A program made the position numbers and the translations under genes. 64,000 nucleotides of DNA from Bugula neritina (Eukaryota > Bryozoa > Gymnolaemata > Cheilostomatida > Bugulidae), in the NCBI GenBank assembly GCA_964035545.1, contig OZ037769.1, forward strand, positions 790,501-854,500, read 5' to 3'. A model generated the notes under the pieces. That model was not told where the DNA came from and made no database searches. It was given only the letters and a program-made list of their open reading frames with translations. Below are positions 1-11,384 of this stretch, piece by piece (the first letter of the stretch is position 1; each line of letters opens with the position of its first letter).

Positions 1-1004
1 GTGGACATATTTCTTGTCACGAAATACTGCAAATGAACAAAGTAACAGTGAGGTAGCAGTGAAAGTAGAGCATTCTTTAGTGTGGCTACAGAAACAATCG
101 AGGGGACAACATCAGCTCAACGAGCTAGACTCTGGAAAACTATACTCTCAAATACAACGTCGAGATAGTTGGAGTATTGATATAAATAATAAATGAGTTC
201 TAATGGCTGAAAGAGCGTGACTGTATCTTTTTAACAAAGAGGAGGGAGCACTCTGAAAGTTAGCTTTTTATTTTGATAATCATGTTTAATAGGTTGAATT
301 GACATACAAAACGAATGTTAAATCTACATAGCATACAAAACCACAGTTATAATTGTTTAATATTATACATGTCACTATACATTTCACATTACACCACACA
401 TGTCACATGACACCACACATGTCACATAAAAATTCAAACTTGAAGAAACGGTTCGTGTCTCTGGTAGGAAATTGATCTCTAACCTTACTCATAGGTTTAA
501 TGTCCCACTTGTCTGTCTCCTTGAGCTCCAGATATCCTGCAGCTAGCAGAGCTTTCTTACACTCGTGTACAGCTAAACAATATGTTTATAATCCCATAAT
601 GCATTGCAGTTCTTCATTATTGAGAATATTACATAATGGGACACCTAATCTTATATGTACTGCATTATACACCACATAGTACCAGCAGAATATAGTGAAC
701 TGCTCAACATAGGTGATAAAACCTGAGTTTATGATTGCTTTTTGTTGTTGAAACATTCACTACTCTCCACATACTGAGTAAAAATAATTATGTAATTAGA
801 ATCAAGTTGATAGCTTGTCACATAGATTCTAACCAACTTACCATGCCACGGTGAGGGGGACTTACTTACCGTGCCATGGTGAGGGGGAATTACTTACCGT
901 GCCACGGTGAGGGGGACTTACTTACCGTGCCATGGTGAGGGAGACTTGTTGATGAAGTCCACCATTCCCTGAGCAGTGCTGGTAATCAGCTGCCGACTCG
1001 CCAT
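1..1004 (-). CDS. DNPEP: Aspartyl aminopeptidase (DNPEP), 5' part, runs off left edge
   Basis: Three coding exons are visible on the minus strand: 926-1004 (ATG at 1004-1002, 26 codons plus one base), 484-572 and 1-26, the last cut by the window edge. Junctions are GTAAGT/TTTAG and GTTAGA/TTTGCAG and the phases agree. The joined protein begins MASRQLITSTAQ and continues through SPSPWHAVHECKKALLAAGY, then LELKETDKWDIKPMSK and YFVTRNMST. This is the N-terminus of M18 aspartyl aminopeptidase, a cytosolic zinc enzyme removing N-terminal Asp or Glu. The metal ligands lie in the missing part. Exon 1 ends inside a four-copy 28-bp array that repeats its splice donor. The gene is head-to-head with MAT about 1 kb away. 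The plus-strand reading frame at 14-196 overlaps exon 3 and is not a gene. Confidence 0.9.
837..948. repeat. 28-bp x 4 minisatellite spanning the DNPEP exon 1 donor
   Basis: Four head-to-tail copies start at 837, 865, 893 and 921, with only a few substitutions among them. On the minus strand each copy carries the end of exon 1 (CCATGGCACG or close variant) and a GTAAGT-type donor. The copy at 921-948 is the one in frame with the upstream coding sequence. The other three lie in intron 1. Confidence 0.95.
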
Positions 1005-2036
1005 ATTTCACTGAATCTACACAGAGAACACAGGCTATAGCTGTATTCAACATATTTCAGTTGTAGTGTAAAACTAAATATTAAAATTAATGTTACCGAT
1101 TAGTAAATAATTAACACTAACTGACTTTGAGTACTATAACTTATAACATTAACTATAACTATAAGCATAAGTTAATAAATAATATGATACTAATTATTAG
1201 TATCAGTATTACTATTAAAATTACTTGTATTATAAATTTATTAGCTTATGACTATAACGAATACTAATACTGTAATAGTAATAGTTATACTTATACTACG
1301 AGTAAACAATCAATTACTGAATTAGTATTACACTTACAGTATAACTGTATAACTATAAGACCTAAAGAGTAAGGGCTAAGACTAAGAGTAGGCTTAAGTT
1401 TAAAATTAATGCACAATTACTATTACTTTTACTTATTAGTATTACTAATAGTATTACATTTACTGTATTACTATTACTATTACTATTAGTATTAGTATTA
1501 GACTTTGTATTACTATTACTACTATTAGTATTAGTATTACTATAAGTATAAGTATTACATTTACTCTCACTCTGAGAGCAATTTAAATATACTGCACAGT
1601 GCACCGTCTACTGCTAATAGTAATAGTCATAGTAAATACACTTTAAAGCCCCTTACACTAAAAAATGTTTAGAGTTTTGTAAAATAAACTTCCTAGTCTC
1701 CTAAAACTTCAAGTCTTCATTTGTGTCCAACCAACTGTAAATCTTAGAATAATATATAATGGACTCGTGTAACCTTCGATTTCCTACAGCTGTATGTGCC
1801 CTTTGACCCTTCAATGCTACCGCTAATCAAGATCTCGGAGCGATCTTTCGAAAGGTAGACAATCCGTCCGTTAATAAGATAACCTCCAGGCTAGGCCATA
1901 ATCGCTTGCTATAACAACGAGCTAGTTGCGATGAAAGAATAGGAAAAACTGAAAGTGGAAGCACGAGACCCAAGACAAAAAAGAAATTAAAATTGTAAAT
2001 GATTAAATCGATCTTCGAGCTTTAATTCTTTCAACA
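1005..2036. promoter_or_regulatory. Intergenic head-to-head region between DNPEP and MAT
   Basis: About 1 kb separates the two start codons, which face away from each other, so this holds both promoters. It is very AT-rich. A degenerate TATTACTATTAC-type array fills about 1395-1570. The more complex, GC-richer part, more likely the core of one or both promoters, is 1780-2036. I see no clear TATA box that fixes a start, and no gene. Confidence 0.6.
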
Positions 2037-5000
2037 ATGGCAAATCACAGCAATAATGGCTCCTTTTTGTTTTCATCAGAGTCTGTTGGAGAAGGACATC
2101 CTGGTATGCCCTAAGGCTAAAGCTTAAATTTTAAACTGAAACTCAGACTGAGACTTGAAAGTTGAAAAATTAAGTTTAACTAACTTTTAATTTTATTGTA
2201 GTTTCAAGTGTAAAGACAGTTGAAACATAAGTGAACATCCCGTTATAATTATTTATTTTAATTTTCAATGATTCTAATTACTATTGCTATTAGGGAATGT
2301 TTATACTTATATTTATTAAGTTAGTCTTCAGATGCAGTTTAGGCAGACAGAACATGTGCTTGAAGTGACAACACCATTAATGCTGAACAGCAAGGTGCTA
2401 ATTAATACCTGCCAAAATATCTGCTGAGTCTACTTAAATCATCTTCTAGCACCTGATTCAATGTGATTGTTGATATTAGAGCCCAGACTGGTGCTGAGTG
2501 GAACTCATTTGTCTTGTAAACAATTTGTAGACAAGCTTTGTGACCAAGTCAGCGACGCAGTGCTAGACGCCCATCTGGCACAAGACCCTGAGGCTAAAGT
2601 AGCCTGTGGTAAGTATTATTTAATTTTGATTAAAATTTTGGTGAAATTTGCAAACTGATCACTTTGTGTTGAAGTCTCCAAGGAGTTATATTATTATTAC
2701 ACGAGCTATGAATTGTGGGTGTAGAAATATACTGATGTCTTCTAATACAGAGGCGATAACCAAGACTGGAATGGTAATGTTACTAGGGGAGATAACCTCT
2801 AAAGCCGTAGTGGATTATCAGAAGATCGTGAGAGATACAATCAGAAAGGTTGGGTACACAGACAGTAGTCAAGGTAAATACGTTTTCATTCTTATTATTA
2901 TATATCAACATGTAGGATGTGTCAGCCAATGTCATGCCACATTTCAGCATAAAATTTAGAATGACTAGTTGGCTTTTGGTCCACAAAATTTACTTCAAAA
3001 TAATTTAGAGTTTTTTAAAACTACTTTAGCTATTCCAATAAATTATTTTGCTCAACTAAAACATGGAGGATGATCATAAGCTGTTAATATAAAGTGGGCT
3101 CAACCTTTTAAACATTCAGGCTGTTTATAATCCTTATATCATATGGTGCAGTTATAATATTCTGTAACTTGTAAAACACTCAGGTTATGATTTTGAGTCG
3201 CATAATTTAAGTATGTTCAGCTATTATTTGATAAGTTGTTTAGTGTTTCAATAACAACCTGAGCTACATGCAATGTACACTTAATATTCATTGTGTATTA
3301 AAGAACCAATAACTTGTAAAGTCTATCCATTAAACTATACTAATATTCCCCGACAGGTTTTGACTATAAGACATGCAGTGTGACCTTGGCCTTAGACGCT
3401 CAGAGTCCCGACATAGCCAGTGCTGTTCACTTGGAGAAGAGCGAGGATGAACTCGGTGCTGGCGATCAGGTGACGTATTCCCACCGCGTGGAGAAGATAA
3501 CACCTCAATATTTCACATGTTCCACCTACACACTCCATTCTCTCTGTACACTGAATAGCTACTCTGGTGGTCAGAGATGATGTTCTCTCTCTGTATTGTA
3601 GGGGTTGATGTTTGGCTACGCCACTGACGAGACGGAGGAGTGTATGCCCCTCACTATTGATCTCTCCCACAAGCTGAATATGAAATTGTCGGAGTTACGC
3701 AAGAGCGGGCAACTTCCGTGGGCTAGGCCAGACACTAAAACTCAGGTTACTAGTCAGCTCTTTGACCTAATCATGACATTGAACTCTATTCTCATCTCCG
3801 TACAACAGATTAATAAGCACCAAATGTGTCTCATCTTGGAGAGAAATGTGGTATTAGTTTCATTATATAAAATATCAGGTTCCTGTTGGGTATTCCCCAG
3901 TTAATAGGTAGTTGTGTTGGTTTTGTATCAGAAATAAGTTAGTTTCTCTATTCTAGTCTAACAACTGCATTTTAGAAGTGAATAATGAGAAATAGTAAAA
4001 TAGTAGTCGGTTATGTTGTCATCCATTGTATCAGTTATACTGACATGACGCAGGTGACTGTAGAGTACATGTTCCAAGATGGCGCCTGTCTTCCTCTCAG
4101 AGTACACACTGTTGTTATCTCCACTCAGCACGATGAGACTGTCACTATGTCACAACTCCAAGACGACCTCATGCAGAAGGTCATCAAGGTCGTCATTCCT
4201 TCTCATCTTATAGACAATCAGACGATATTTCACCTCAACCCTTCCGGAAAGTTCATCATAGGCGGCCCCATGGTTCGTGGAAACTTTCTTTGCACTGAGT
4301 CAAGTCCTTGCAGAGAGGATAACTCTCATTTAGTGGTTGTTTACTTGTTAGGGAGACGGGGGATTGACAGGAAGGAAGATCATTGTAGACACGTATGGTG
4401 GGTGGGGAGCTCATGGGGGCGGAGCTTTCTCCGGCAAGGACTGCTCAAAAGTAGACAGGAGCGCCGCTTACGCCGCTCGGTGGGTTGCCAAGTCGCTGGT
4501 GAAAGCTGGCCTGTGTAAACGCTGCCTCCTTCAGGTACTGTTTTCTCAATACTTTTACTAAAGACTGTAGACTAGGAATACTGAATAGTAGATAGGTTTG
4601 TATGTGGGTTTCCACCTTCTTGCAATATTTTTAGAATCTAAGCCTTTTTATATATATAGCATAGTACGGCAGCAAAAATACTTCACATTTATGTGACATA
4701 ATGGATGGGCTGTGTGGGTCACAAGAGATGGAGTTAATATTTGTCTTATATTTCTAGATTTCATATGCAATAGGGGTGGTGGAGCCTCTCTCCCTAGCCG
4801 TCTTTCACTTTGGAACCTCGGATAGAACCGAGGCAGAGCTGCTCAAGATTGTCAATGATAACTTCGACCTCAGACCTGGAGCCATGATAAGGTATCTGCT
4901 TGATCTCTTCTAGCACTTCACTATTCACATTGACTTCTACTAGCACTTCACTATTCACATTGACTTCTACTAGCACTTCACTATTCACATTGATCTCTAC

Positions 5001-5175
5001 TAACACTTTACTATTTACATTGATGTCTACTATATATATGCCTGTGTTTAATTCCATTGGTTTAAATTGCAGAGAGCTCAAGCTAAAGCAGCCCATCTTT
5101 CAACGGACCGCTGTCTATGGTCATTTCGGGAGAAATGAGTTTCCGTGGGAACAAGTCAAACAGTTAAGATATTGA
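2037..5175 (+). CDS. MAT2A: S-adenosylmethionine synthase (methionine adenosyltransferase)
   Basis: Makes S-adenosylmethionine from methionine and ATP in the cytosol. Nine exons: 2037-2103, 2531-2608, 2751-2873, 3357-3469, 3602-3745, 4054-4272, 4352-4534, 4758-4891, 5073-5175. All junctions are GT-AG and the phases close, giving 387 aa (human MAT2A is 395). Signature motifs are present: [19 protein letters not shown] at the N-terminus (exon 1/2 joint), GAGDQ at 123-127 followed by [17 protein letters not shown], and GGGAFSGKD at 270-278, the phosphate-binding loop. The C-terminus ([12 protein letters not shown]) matches the family. The animal MAT1A/MAT2A split is vertebrate, so the symbol only marks the orthologue group. 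The start is the first ATG and gives the usual short N-terminal lead. A 30-bp array lies in intron 8. Confidence 0.97.
4901..5028. repeat. 30-bp minisatellite in MAT intron 8
   Basis: About four copies, the first three nearly identical and the last diverged. It fills most of the 181-bp intron between exons 8 and 9 without touching the splice sites. Confidence 0.9.
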
Positions 5176-5407
5176 GTATTTCCTACCCCATCTGTGATAA
5201 GTAGCTAGTTCAAATATTTTACTAATGTTTATGTTTTACTAATTTCGATAGAATCTCAGAATTTCTTTATATGTGAAGAATAATCACGTAGCCGACAATC
5301 GTGAGAAGTCAATACTAGTCGTCAGTCTAAACAATTTTATCTCTTATTGTTTTCAGCTGTGTTTTGTAGAATCTCACTTTCTATCATTTTTCAATTTTCC
5401 ACGTCAG

Positions 5408-5413
5408 AATAAA
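5408..5413 (+). terminator. Candidate MAT poly(A) signal AATAAA
   Basis: First AATAAA downstream of the MAT stop codon (233 bases on). It lies just before the oppositely oriented signal of the kelch gene, so the two genes converge here. Interval 5176-5561 holds no other feature that I can see. Confidence 0.5.
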
Positions 5414-5561
5414 TTGCAATACATAGTAATACCAAGTCCATTTGTCTCCTAATACAGTAATATAATAATATATATTATACGATTATATTATTCTATGCTA
5501 AACGGAAGTTAGAATGATTTTGAGAAAAACCATTTCTTTTATGAAATTGGTTCATGCAACA

Positions 5562-5567
5562 TTTATT
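5562..5567 (-). terminator. Candidate kelch-gene poly(A) signal (AATAAA on minus)
   Basis: TTTATT on the plus strand, about 200 bases beyond the proposed last kelch exon at 5760-5803. Confidence 0.45.
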
Positions 5568-5759
5568 TTAATTAATTAAAAATAAACAAGGATATGTGTG
5601 GCAGAGCCTCTGTACTAAACACGCTGAGCTCTACACCTCTATATTTTGATTACAAACAACTTCATGACTTTGAAAAAAGTCAACTTAAAAATATTCAATA
5701 TCAGCAAAATATGTACTGAATAAAAACAGAGTGAAATATTTACATTGACCCTTGACGTG

Positions 5760-8700
5760 CTACCGGACTTTCTTTAGTTTAGGAGGTGAGCACCCATAAT
5801 CCTCTGTAAACGGCAACAAAAGTTTGGTATAGCATATAACTAGTAGAACATAACTAGTAGAACATATTTGGGGGAATATATAGTATAAACTTAGAGGGCA
5901 AATTTAGGAGTTGTGCTTTCCATGCGGAACAGACGATAAACTACGAGTAGAATTTTACAGCGAAACCCGATCTCCATAAATAAATGGCAAGTAAAAGTAG
6001 TGCCACACCATATGACTTACAACATCTCTCATGTCTCGCATCTGCTACGGGTGTTAGCAGACAAACAGACATACACACTAGCAGACGGAGGAACTGCAGA
6101 AGGATGTACTACAATAGCAACTACCAACCTTGTGAACTGTAAGAAGCGACGAGTAAATCGCTGTAAAACGTGTCACAGTGCTGTAATGTTTGATTAAACG
6201 CCGAAGAGCCGCCAAACACAACTAGCTGATCATTCAGAGAGACGAGAGTATGACAGGCTCTGGCAGAGAGTCCGTCAGTTTCTAGTCTGGTCCAGCTGTT
6301 GCTCTCTGTAACACCACATTGTTACAATAATACACACCTGGGACAGACTGTAGACATCATTGTATATAATACACACCTAGGGACAGACTGTAGACGTCAT
6401 TGTATATAATACACACCCAGGGACAGACTGTAGACATCATTGTATATAATACACACCTAGGGACAGACTGTAGACATCATTGTAGTGTTGGTTCTCAGTG
6501 CCCCGCCCTCCCACCACCAACATGGTAGAGTCAGCTGCCAGAGCGGCAGCGTGAAATGAGCGGCACTCGGGAGGTGAACCAGTAACGTGGCGATCCTTCA
6601 GCCATTTTCTCTTCTCTAAAGCAACACGTGACAAACTTGAGCTGCTCGTGAGTATTAGCAGTATACTGAGTAGAAGAACTCTACCTGCACGGAGCAGTAA
6701 CTTACCTGTATCGAAGAGGTGAAGGTCATTCAGCCTCCCATCCGCGTCGCGTCCACCGAATATCACTACAGAAAGTAATACACACACTAGTAATATACAC
6801 ACTAGTAATACACACTAGTAATATACACACTAGTAATATACACACTAGTAATACACACACTAGTAATACACATACTAGTAATACACACACTAGTAATACA
6901 CACTAGTAATATACACACTAGTAATATACACTAGTAATACACACACACCTAGTAGATGCCTGTAGGATATCATACTGGCAGCACATCTGGGACTGGGTCT
7001 GCCCATGCTGAGCTGCAGAGGCTGAGACCAGACTCTAGTCTGAGTGTCGTACACATGCAGGTCATCAAACCAGCCAAACTGAGCAGCTTCTTGCTGCCGC
7101 TCTAACTGGTGGATCTCGTCATCACTAGAGATATCCTCCTGGAGAAATATATACCTGTATACTATCTACCTGTACACATCTACCTGTACACATCTACCTG
7201 TACACATCTACCTGTAGCCCTGTACACATCTACTCTGTAAACATCTACCTGTATACTCTACTCTGTATACTCTGTATACTCTACTCTGTATACTCTACAG
7301 TCTACACTGTATACTCTACTTTGTATACTCTACTCTGTATTCTCTACTCTGTATACTCTACTCTGTATACTCTACTCTGTATACTCTACTCTGTATACTC
7401 TACTCTGTATACGCTGTATACGCTACGCTGTATACGCTACTCTGTATACTCTACTCTGTATACTCTACTCTGTATACTCTACTCTGTATACTCTACTCTG
7501 TATACTCTACTCTGTATACTCTACTCTGTATACTCTACTCTGTATACTCTACTCTGTATACTCTACTCTGTATACTCTACTCTGTATACTCTACTCTGTA
7601 TACTCTACTCTGTATACTCTACTCTGTATACTCTGTACTCTGTATACTATACTCTGTATACTCTACTCTGTATACTCTACTCTGTATACTCTACTCTGTA
7701 TACTCTACTCTGTATACTCTACTCTGTAAACTCTACTCTGTATACACTCTACTCTGTATACTCTACTCTGTATACTCTACTCTGTATACTCTACTCTGTA
7801 TACTCTACTCTGTATACTCTACTCTGTATACTCTACTCTGTATACTCTACTCTGTATACTCTACTCTGTATACTCTGTACTCTGTATACTATACTCTGTA
7901 TACTCTACTCTGTATACTCTGTATACTCTACTCTGTATACTCTACCCTGTATACTCTACCCTGTATACTCTACCCAGTATACTCTACTCTGTATACTCTA
8001 CTCTGTATACTCTACTCTGTATACTCTACTCTGTATTCTCTACTCTGTATACTCTACTCTGTATACTCTACTCTGTATACTCTACTCTGTATACTCTACT
8101 CTGTATACTCTACTCTGTATACTCTACTCTGTATACTCTACTCTGTATACTATACTCTGTATACTCACTACTCTGTGTACTCACTACTCTGTGTACTCAA
8201 CACTCACATCATCTTCGAGGTCGAGAGGCCCCCTGGTGGCCACTTTAGGACCAAACCCTCCAAAGAACCAGATGCATTGACCAATCACAGCTGAGGATAG
8301 TTTATCTCGTGCAGACGGCATATTTCCTGTACACTCATCCTCTTCCCTCCAGCAGTTGGTTTCTATATCAAAGACCAACATGTCATCTAGCCAGCCCACA
8401 GACTGGTTCAACCCTCCGAACAGATACAGCTTGCTGCCAACAGCTGCCATGGTCGCTGCCGATCTGGACAGCGGCTTTTCGCTGCCCTTTGAAGGCGTGA
8501 CAAGAGTCCATTTCTGTTCATCTACAAAAAGGCAGCGTGCAGCAGAATGAGAAACTTGCAGTCACTGAATTACAGTTTAATTAGATAAATGAGAAATGGT
8601 TATGTTTCGAGAACTATAAATGCTTTCTTGCTGATAACAAAACTTTATTTAAAATGTTTAAATTACTGCACAAGTTTGTCATATTAGAATGAGACAAAGT

Positions 8701-9449
8701 GATATAAAAACTAGAAAATGACAGGTTTTCTAATAAAGTTTATAAAATGGGATGGCAGTTTGCTAAAGAAATTGGTTTCAAGTCTTCAAAAAACACAAAA
8801 CTAAATCCAAGCACATTATAGCTTTGAATGTTTCATCCAATATGGATTGGCACTTATTTTGTTAAATTGATAAAGTAGCTTACATGGTTAAGTGAGTAAA
8901 AGGTGTGGAAGTGATGCACTCACTGAGATTAAACTTCCACAGGTCACTTTTCTCATCCACACCATTAGTTTCTGAGATTGAAACACCACCAAATATATAG
9001 ACATCATCACCAACAGCACAGCAACAGTGTCCCTCTCTAGCGCTTGGCTTGTTTGCCTTCGAAGAATCACCTACCTGTAGATACAGTGAATATAAACAAT
9101 AAATCAGTATGGTCATACATAATTATAGTACAGAGTATGTAAATATTCATATTGATAATAATAACAAAGGTGATACATAAAAATGGCTCATACATCTGAT
9201 TTAATTACCAATGGCATTTCACATTAAGTATCAGTCAGTGAATTGCTGTTACAATACCTTCCAACTGACAACTTTTATTTTATCCGCTTGACATAAATCT
9301 CCCCTGCCATCTGCTTCTGATTTGGATTGAGAAGTTGGTGCCGCTGCATTGGCTGCTGTCACAAGTGTACCAGCATCAGTGTGGGTGTGAAGCGATTTGG
9401 ACATGTTGATTGATTTCTCTTCAGTAAGTAAAGTGACTGGGCTGGGCAT
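5760..9449 (-). CDS. KLHDC2-like kelch-repeat protein
   Basis: Exons in order: 9258-9449 (ATG 9449), 8924-9074, 8208-8521, 6949-7138, 6706-6765, 6457-6615, 6129-6305, 5760-5803. All are GT-AG with closing phases, giving about 428 aa. Kelch blades show as VYIFGG, KLYLFGG, CIWFFGG, LVIFGGRDADGRLNDLHLFD, MLVVGG and LVVFGG. The stretches PSARDKLSSAVIG, GWFDDLHVYDTQTRVWSQP and GRPSPRCA resemble KLHDC1/KLHDC2, whose propellers serve as substrate receptors of CUL2 ubiquitin ligases. That role is only inferred, because I see no clear C-terminal Elongin-binding box. The 3' end is the weak point. Exon 7 can read on to a stop at 6123-6121 (SSQGW), or splice at 6129 to a final exon ending PPKLKKVR. The nearby poly(A) signal favours the second. 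The first 64 residues are Ser/Thr/Ala-rich and unlike the family. Confidence 0.85.
6332..6483. repeat. 40-bp x 4 minisatellite spanning the kelch exon 6 donor
   Basis: Copies begin at 6332, 6371, 6411 and 6451 (the first is 39 bp). The copy at 6451 overlaps the 3' end of exon 6. Each contains, on minus, the exon end (GTCTACAGTCTGTCCCTAG or one-base variants) followed by GTGTGTATT, the donor in use. Confidence 0.95.
6783..6948. repeat. Degenerate 11-15 bp array in kelch intron 4
   Basis: Repeats of a TAGTAATACACAC-type unit run from near the exon 5 acceptor to the exon 4 donor. The donor (ACTAG|GTGTGTG on minus) looks like a variant of the unit (ACTAGTGTGTAT). Confidence 0.85.
7231..8205. repeat. 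14-bp minisatellite, about 65 copies, in kelch intron 3
   Basis: Unit TACTCTACTCTGTA, highly homogeneous, with occasional 8-bp indels (an extra CTGTATAC). It fills nearly the whole intron between exons 3 and 4. A less regular ACCTGTACACATCT stretch lies at 7155-7230. The array lacks stops in one plus frame and so gives a spurious 319-codon reading frame. Confidence 0.97.
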
Positions 9450-10591
9450 GCTTTTAAATTACTAAAAGTAAAAGTAGAAACAAACAATAAATATAATTTT
9501 TGTTTATTCAGTTAAAAATCACGCAATAATACTAACTAATATTATTTGTAGTATTACTATCACTAATAATAATACTAATATTAATAGTAATACTAGTAGT
9601 AGTACTAGTAGCAGTACTATTACTATTAGTATTATCACTATGACTATGAGTATGAGTAAATGTAATACACTATTAGTATTAGTATTAGTATTACTATACA
9701 CTGACTCTGAGTATCAGTATACAGACTTATTAGTTATTAGTTATTACTATTACTATTAGTATTACAGTATGAGTATTACTATTACTATTATTATTACTAT
9801 CAGTATTAGTGTATTACTATTGGTATTACTAATAGTAATACTAATAGTAATTACTAATAGTAATAGTAATACTAATACTTATACTAATAGTAATACTAAT
9901 AGTAATAGTAATAGTAATACTAATAGTAATGGCAATGTAATGGTAATAGTCACTATTAGTATTACTATTAGTAATTACTATTGGTATGATTCAATCAAAT
10001 TTATTAAGCCATCTTGAAATTTAGGTAAGCTTTGAAAGGGTTTAACGGTTCTTTAATCACAATGTTTATGTTATTCCCTATGAATAATCCTACTTACAGT
10101 CATCATCATATTCATACTGATGGTGAATTTGTGATCAGCAGAAAAAGATAAAAACAAACCGTAGGTACACTCGCGCCAGCAAGGTAAATTATTCGGCGTT
10201 TATTCGAATTAAAGGAAAACAACTCCTGTAACAAACCACTGGCAGTAATAATGTTCGATGCACACTCTTACATACCTATATCGTTTATCTGTCAATAGCT
10301 TAATGTTATATCTAATTTAGATTTGATTGATTTCACCTTATAAGTCGCGGCAAATATTATATTTATAAACAGCATTTAGCAGAAACTTACAGATTTCTAT
10401 GGGTTTCTTTTAATTATCATATTTTAATTTACATGCTGGTACCTTTAGCTGTTTAACAGTCGATTTGTTGCAACTTGAAAGCTATAACAGGCAACGAATG
10501 TAAGATTTAGGAACTAATTCTTGGTTCTTGGAGCCTCAGCTATGTAGTTTAATCAGCTCAACATTGTAAATAATTCATTGGCTGCTAAATT
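9450..10591. other. Intergenic: kelch upstream region and CACHD1 downstream flank
   Basis: About 9540-9985 is a degenerate TATTAG/TACTAA low-complexity array. 10018-10591 is AT-rich unique sequence that must hold the kelch promoter. I see no credible gene; the longest frame (10632-10913, minus) has no recognisable product. Confidence 0.6.
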
Positions 10592-10597
10592 TTTATT
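10592..10597 (-). terminator. Candidate CACHD1 poly(A) signal (AATAAA on minus)
   Basis: TTTATT on plus, about 770 bases past the CACHD1 stop codon. This implies a long 3' UTR that includes the 58-62 bp array at 11211-11384. Confidence 0.35.
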
Positions 10598-11210
10598 CAC
10601 TGTATTGCATCAATAGTTGACAGCTAAAGAACTAAACAGAGCAATGGTTAACCAAACCTGACATGATCAGCTTCCAAGTTATGAAACACCAGAATTGTTT
10701 CTTAGAGAACGAAAGTGTTTCACATAATCTCATATTCATTCTATCACAAAACATACATGAATAAAAGGGATGGCGAGAACAAAACTCCAAAATAGTAAGT
10801 AAAAGTATTAAAAAAGAATAAATAGACCAATAGAATGCTATAAAACATGTATATACATTTGTACAAGATAAGTGTAAATCAAAGCATAAAATATTAATAT
10901 AAAATGTATACATGTATATACTAAGAATAAGTAGTGTGGTGTATATGTGATATAATCAATGGAAGGGTTTACATAAAAAATGGGCAACTAGACAAATAAG
11001 AGGGTTCGGCAACATGACTAGACTGACACGTGTTTGCACGTGATAGAACCTGTCAACAGCTTAGCAAGTATGACATATCACCTGCTAGCACATGCTAGTG
11101 TGTAACATATCAACAGCTAAATATATGGCACAGAAAAGGCGAATATATAACTAAGTAGTGACACCAGCTGATTACTAGGTAAATATGACACAAGAGTATG
11201 GCACCTGCTG

Positions 11211-11384
11211 CTAACTACAACACATGTCGCAAGGTGAGTCAGGTCATGTCACCATAGCTGTCAGATAGCTAACTACGACACATGTCGCAAGGTGAGTCAG
11301 ATCATGTCACCATAGCTGTCAGATAGCTAGCTAACTATGACACGTGTCGCAAGGTGAGTCAGGTCATGTCACTATAGCTGTATC
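11211..11384. repeat. 58-62 bp x 3 array crossing the CACHD1 stop codon
   Basis: Copies begin at 11211, 11269 and 11331, more than 90 percent alike by eye. The last one contains the stop codon (11366-11364 on minus) and the final codons TAIVT. The other two lie in the 3' UTR. Confidence 0.93.

Noticed and set aside
14-196. Plus-strand frame at the left edge, first taken for the 3' end of a gene
   Set aside because: Its start overlaps a clear minus-strand acceptor (TTTGCAG) and DNPEP exon 3 (YFVTRNMST), and it has no recognisable product.
484-1004. A truncated 84-residue DNPEP fragment ending at a stop near 410
   Set aside because: Reading through the exon 2 donor gives that stop, but splicing at GTTAGA to exon 3 at 1-26 restores the conserved sequence in phase.
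6976-7138. Shorter version of kelch exon 4 ending at a GTATGA donor at 6976
   Set aside because: It is in phase but drops ten residues of a kelch blade. The donor at 6949 yields SMISYRHLLVIFGG, which fits the KLHDC family better.
7321-8280. 319-codon plus-strand frame of LYTLLCILYSV repeats
   Set aside because: Product of the 14-bp array inside kelch intron 3. No unique sequence apart from the antisense of exon 3.
10632-10913. 93-codon minus frame in the intergenic region
   Set aside because: AT-rich, no family resemblance, no splice partners; probably within the CACHD1 3' UTR or intergenic.
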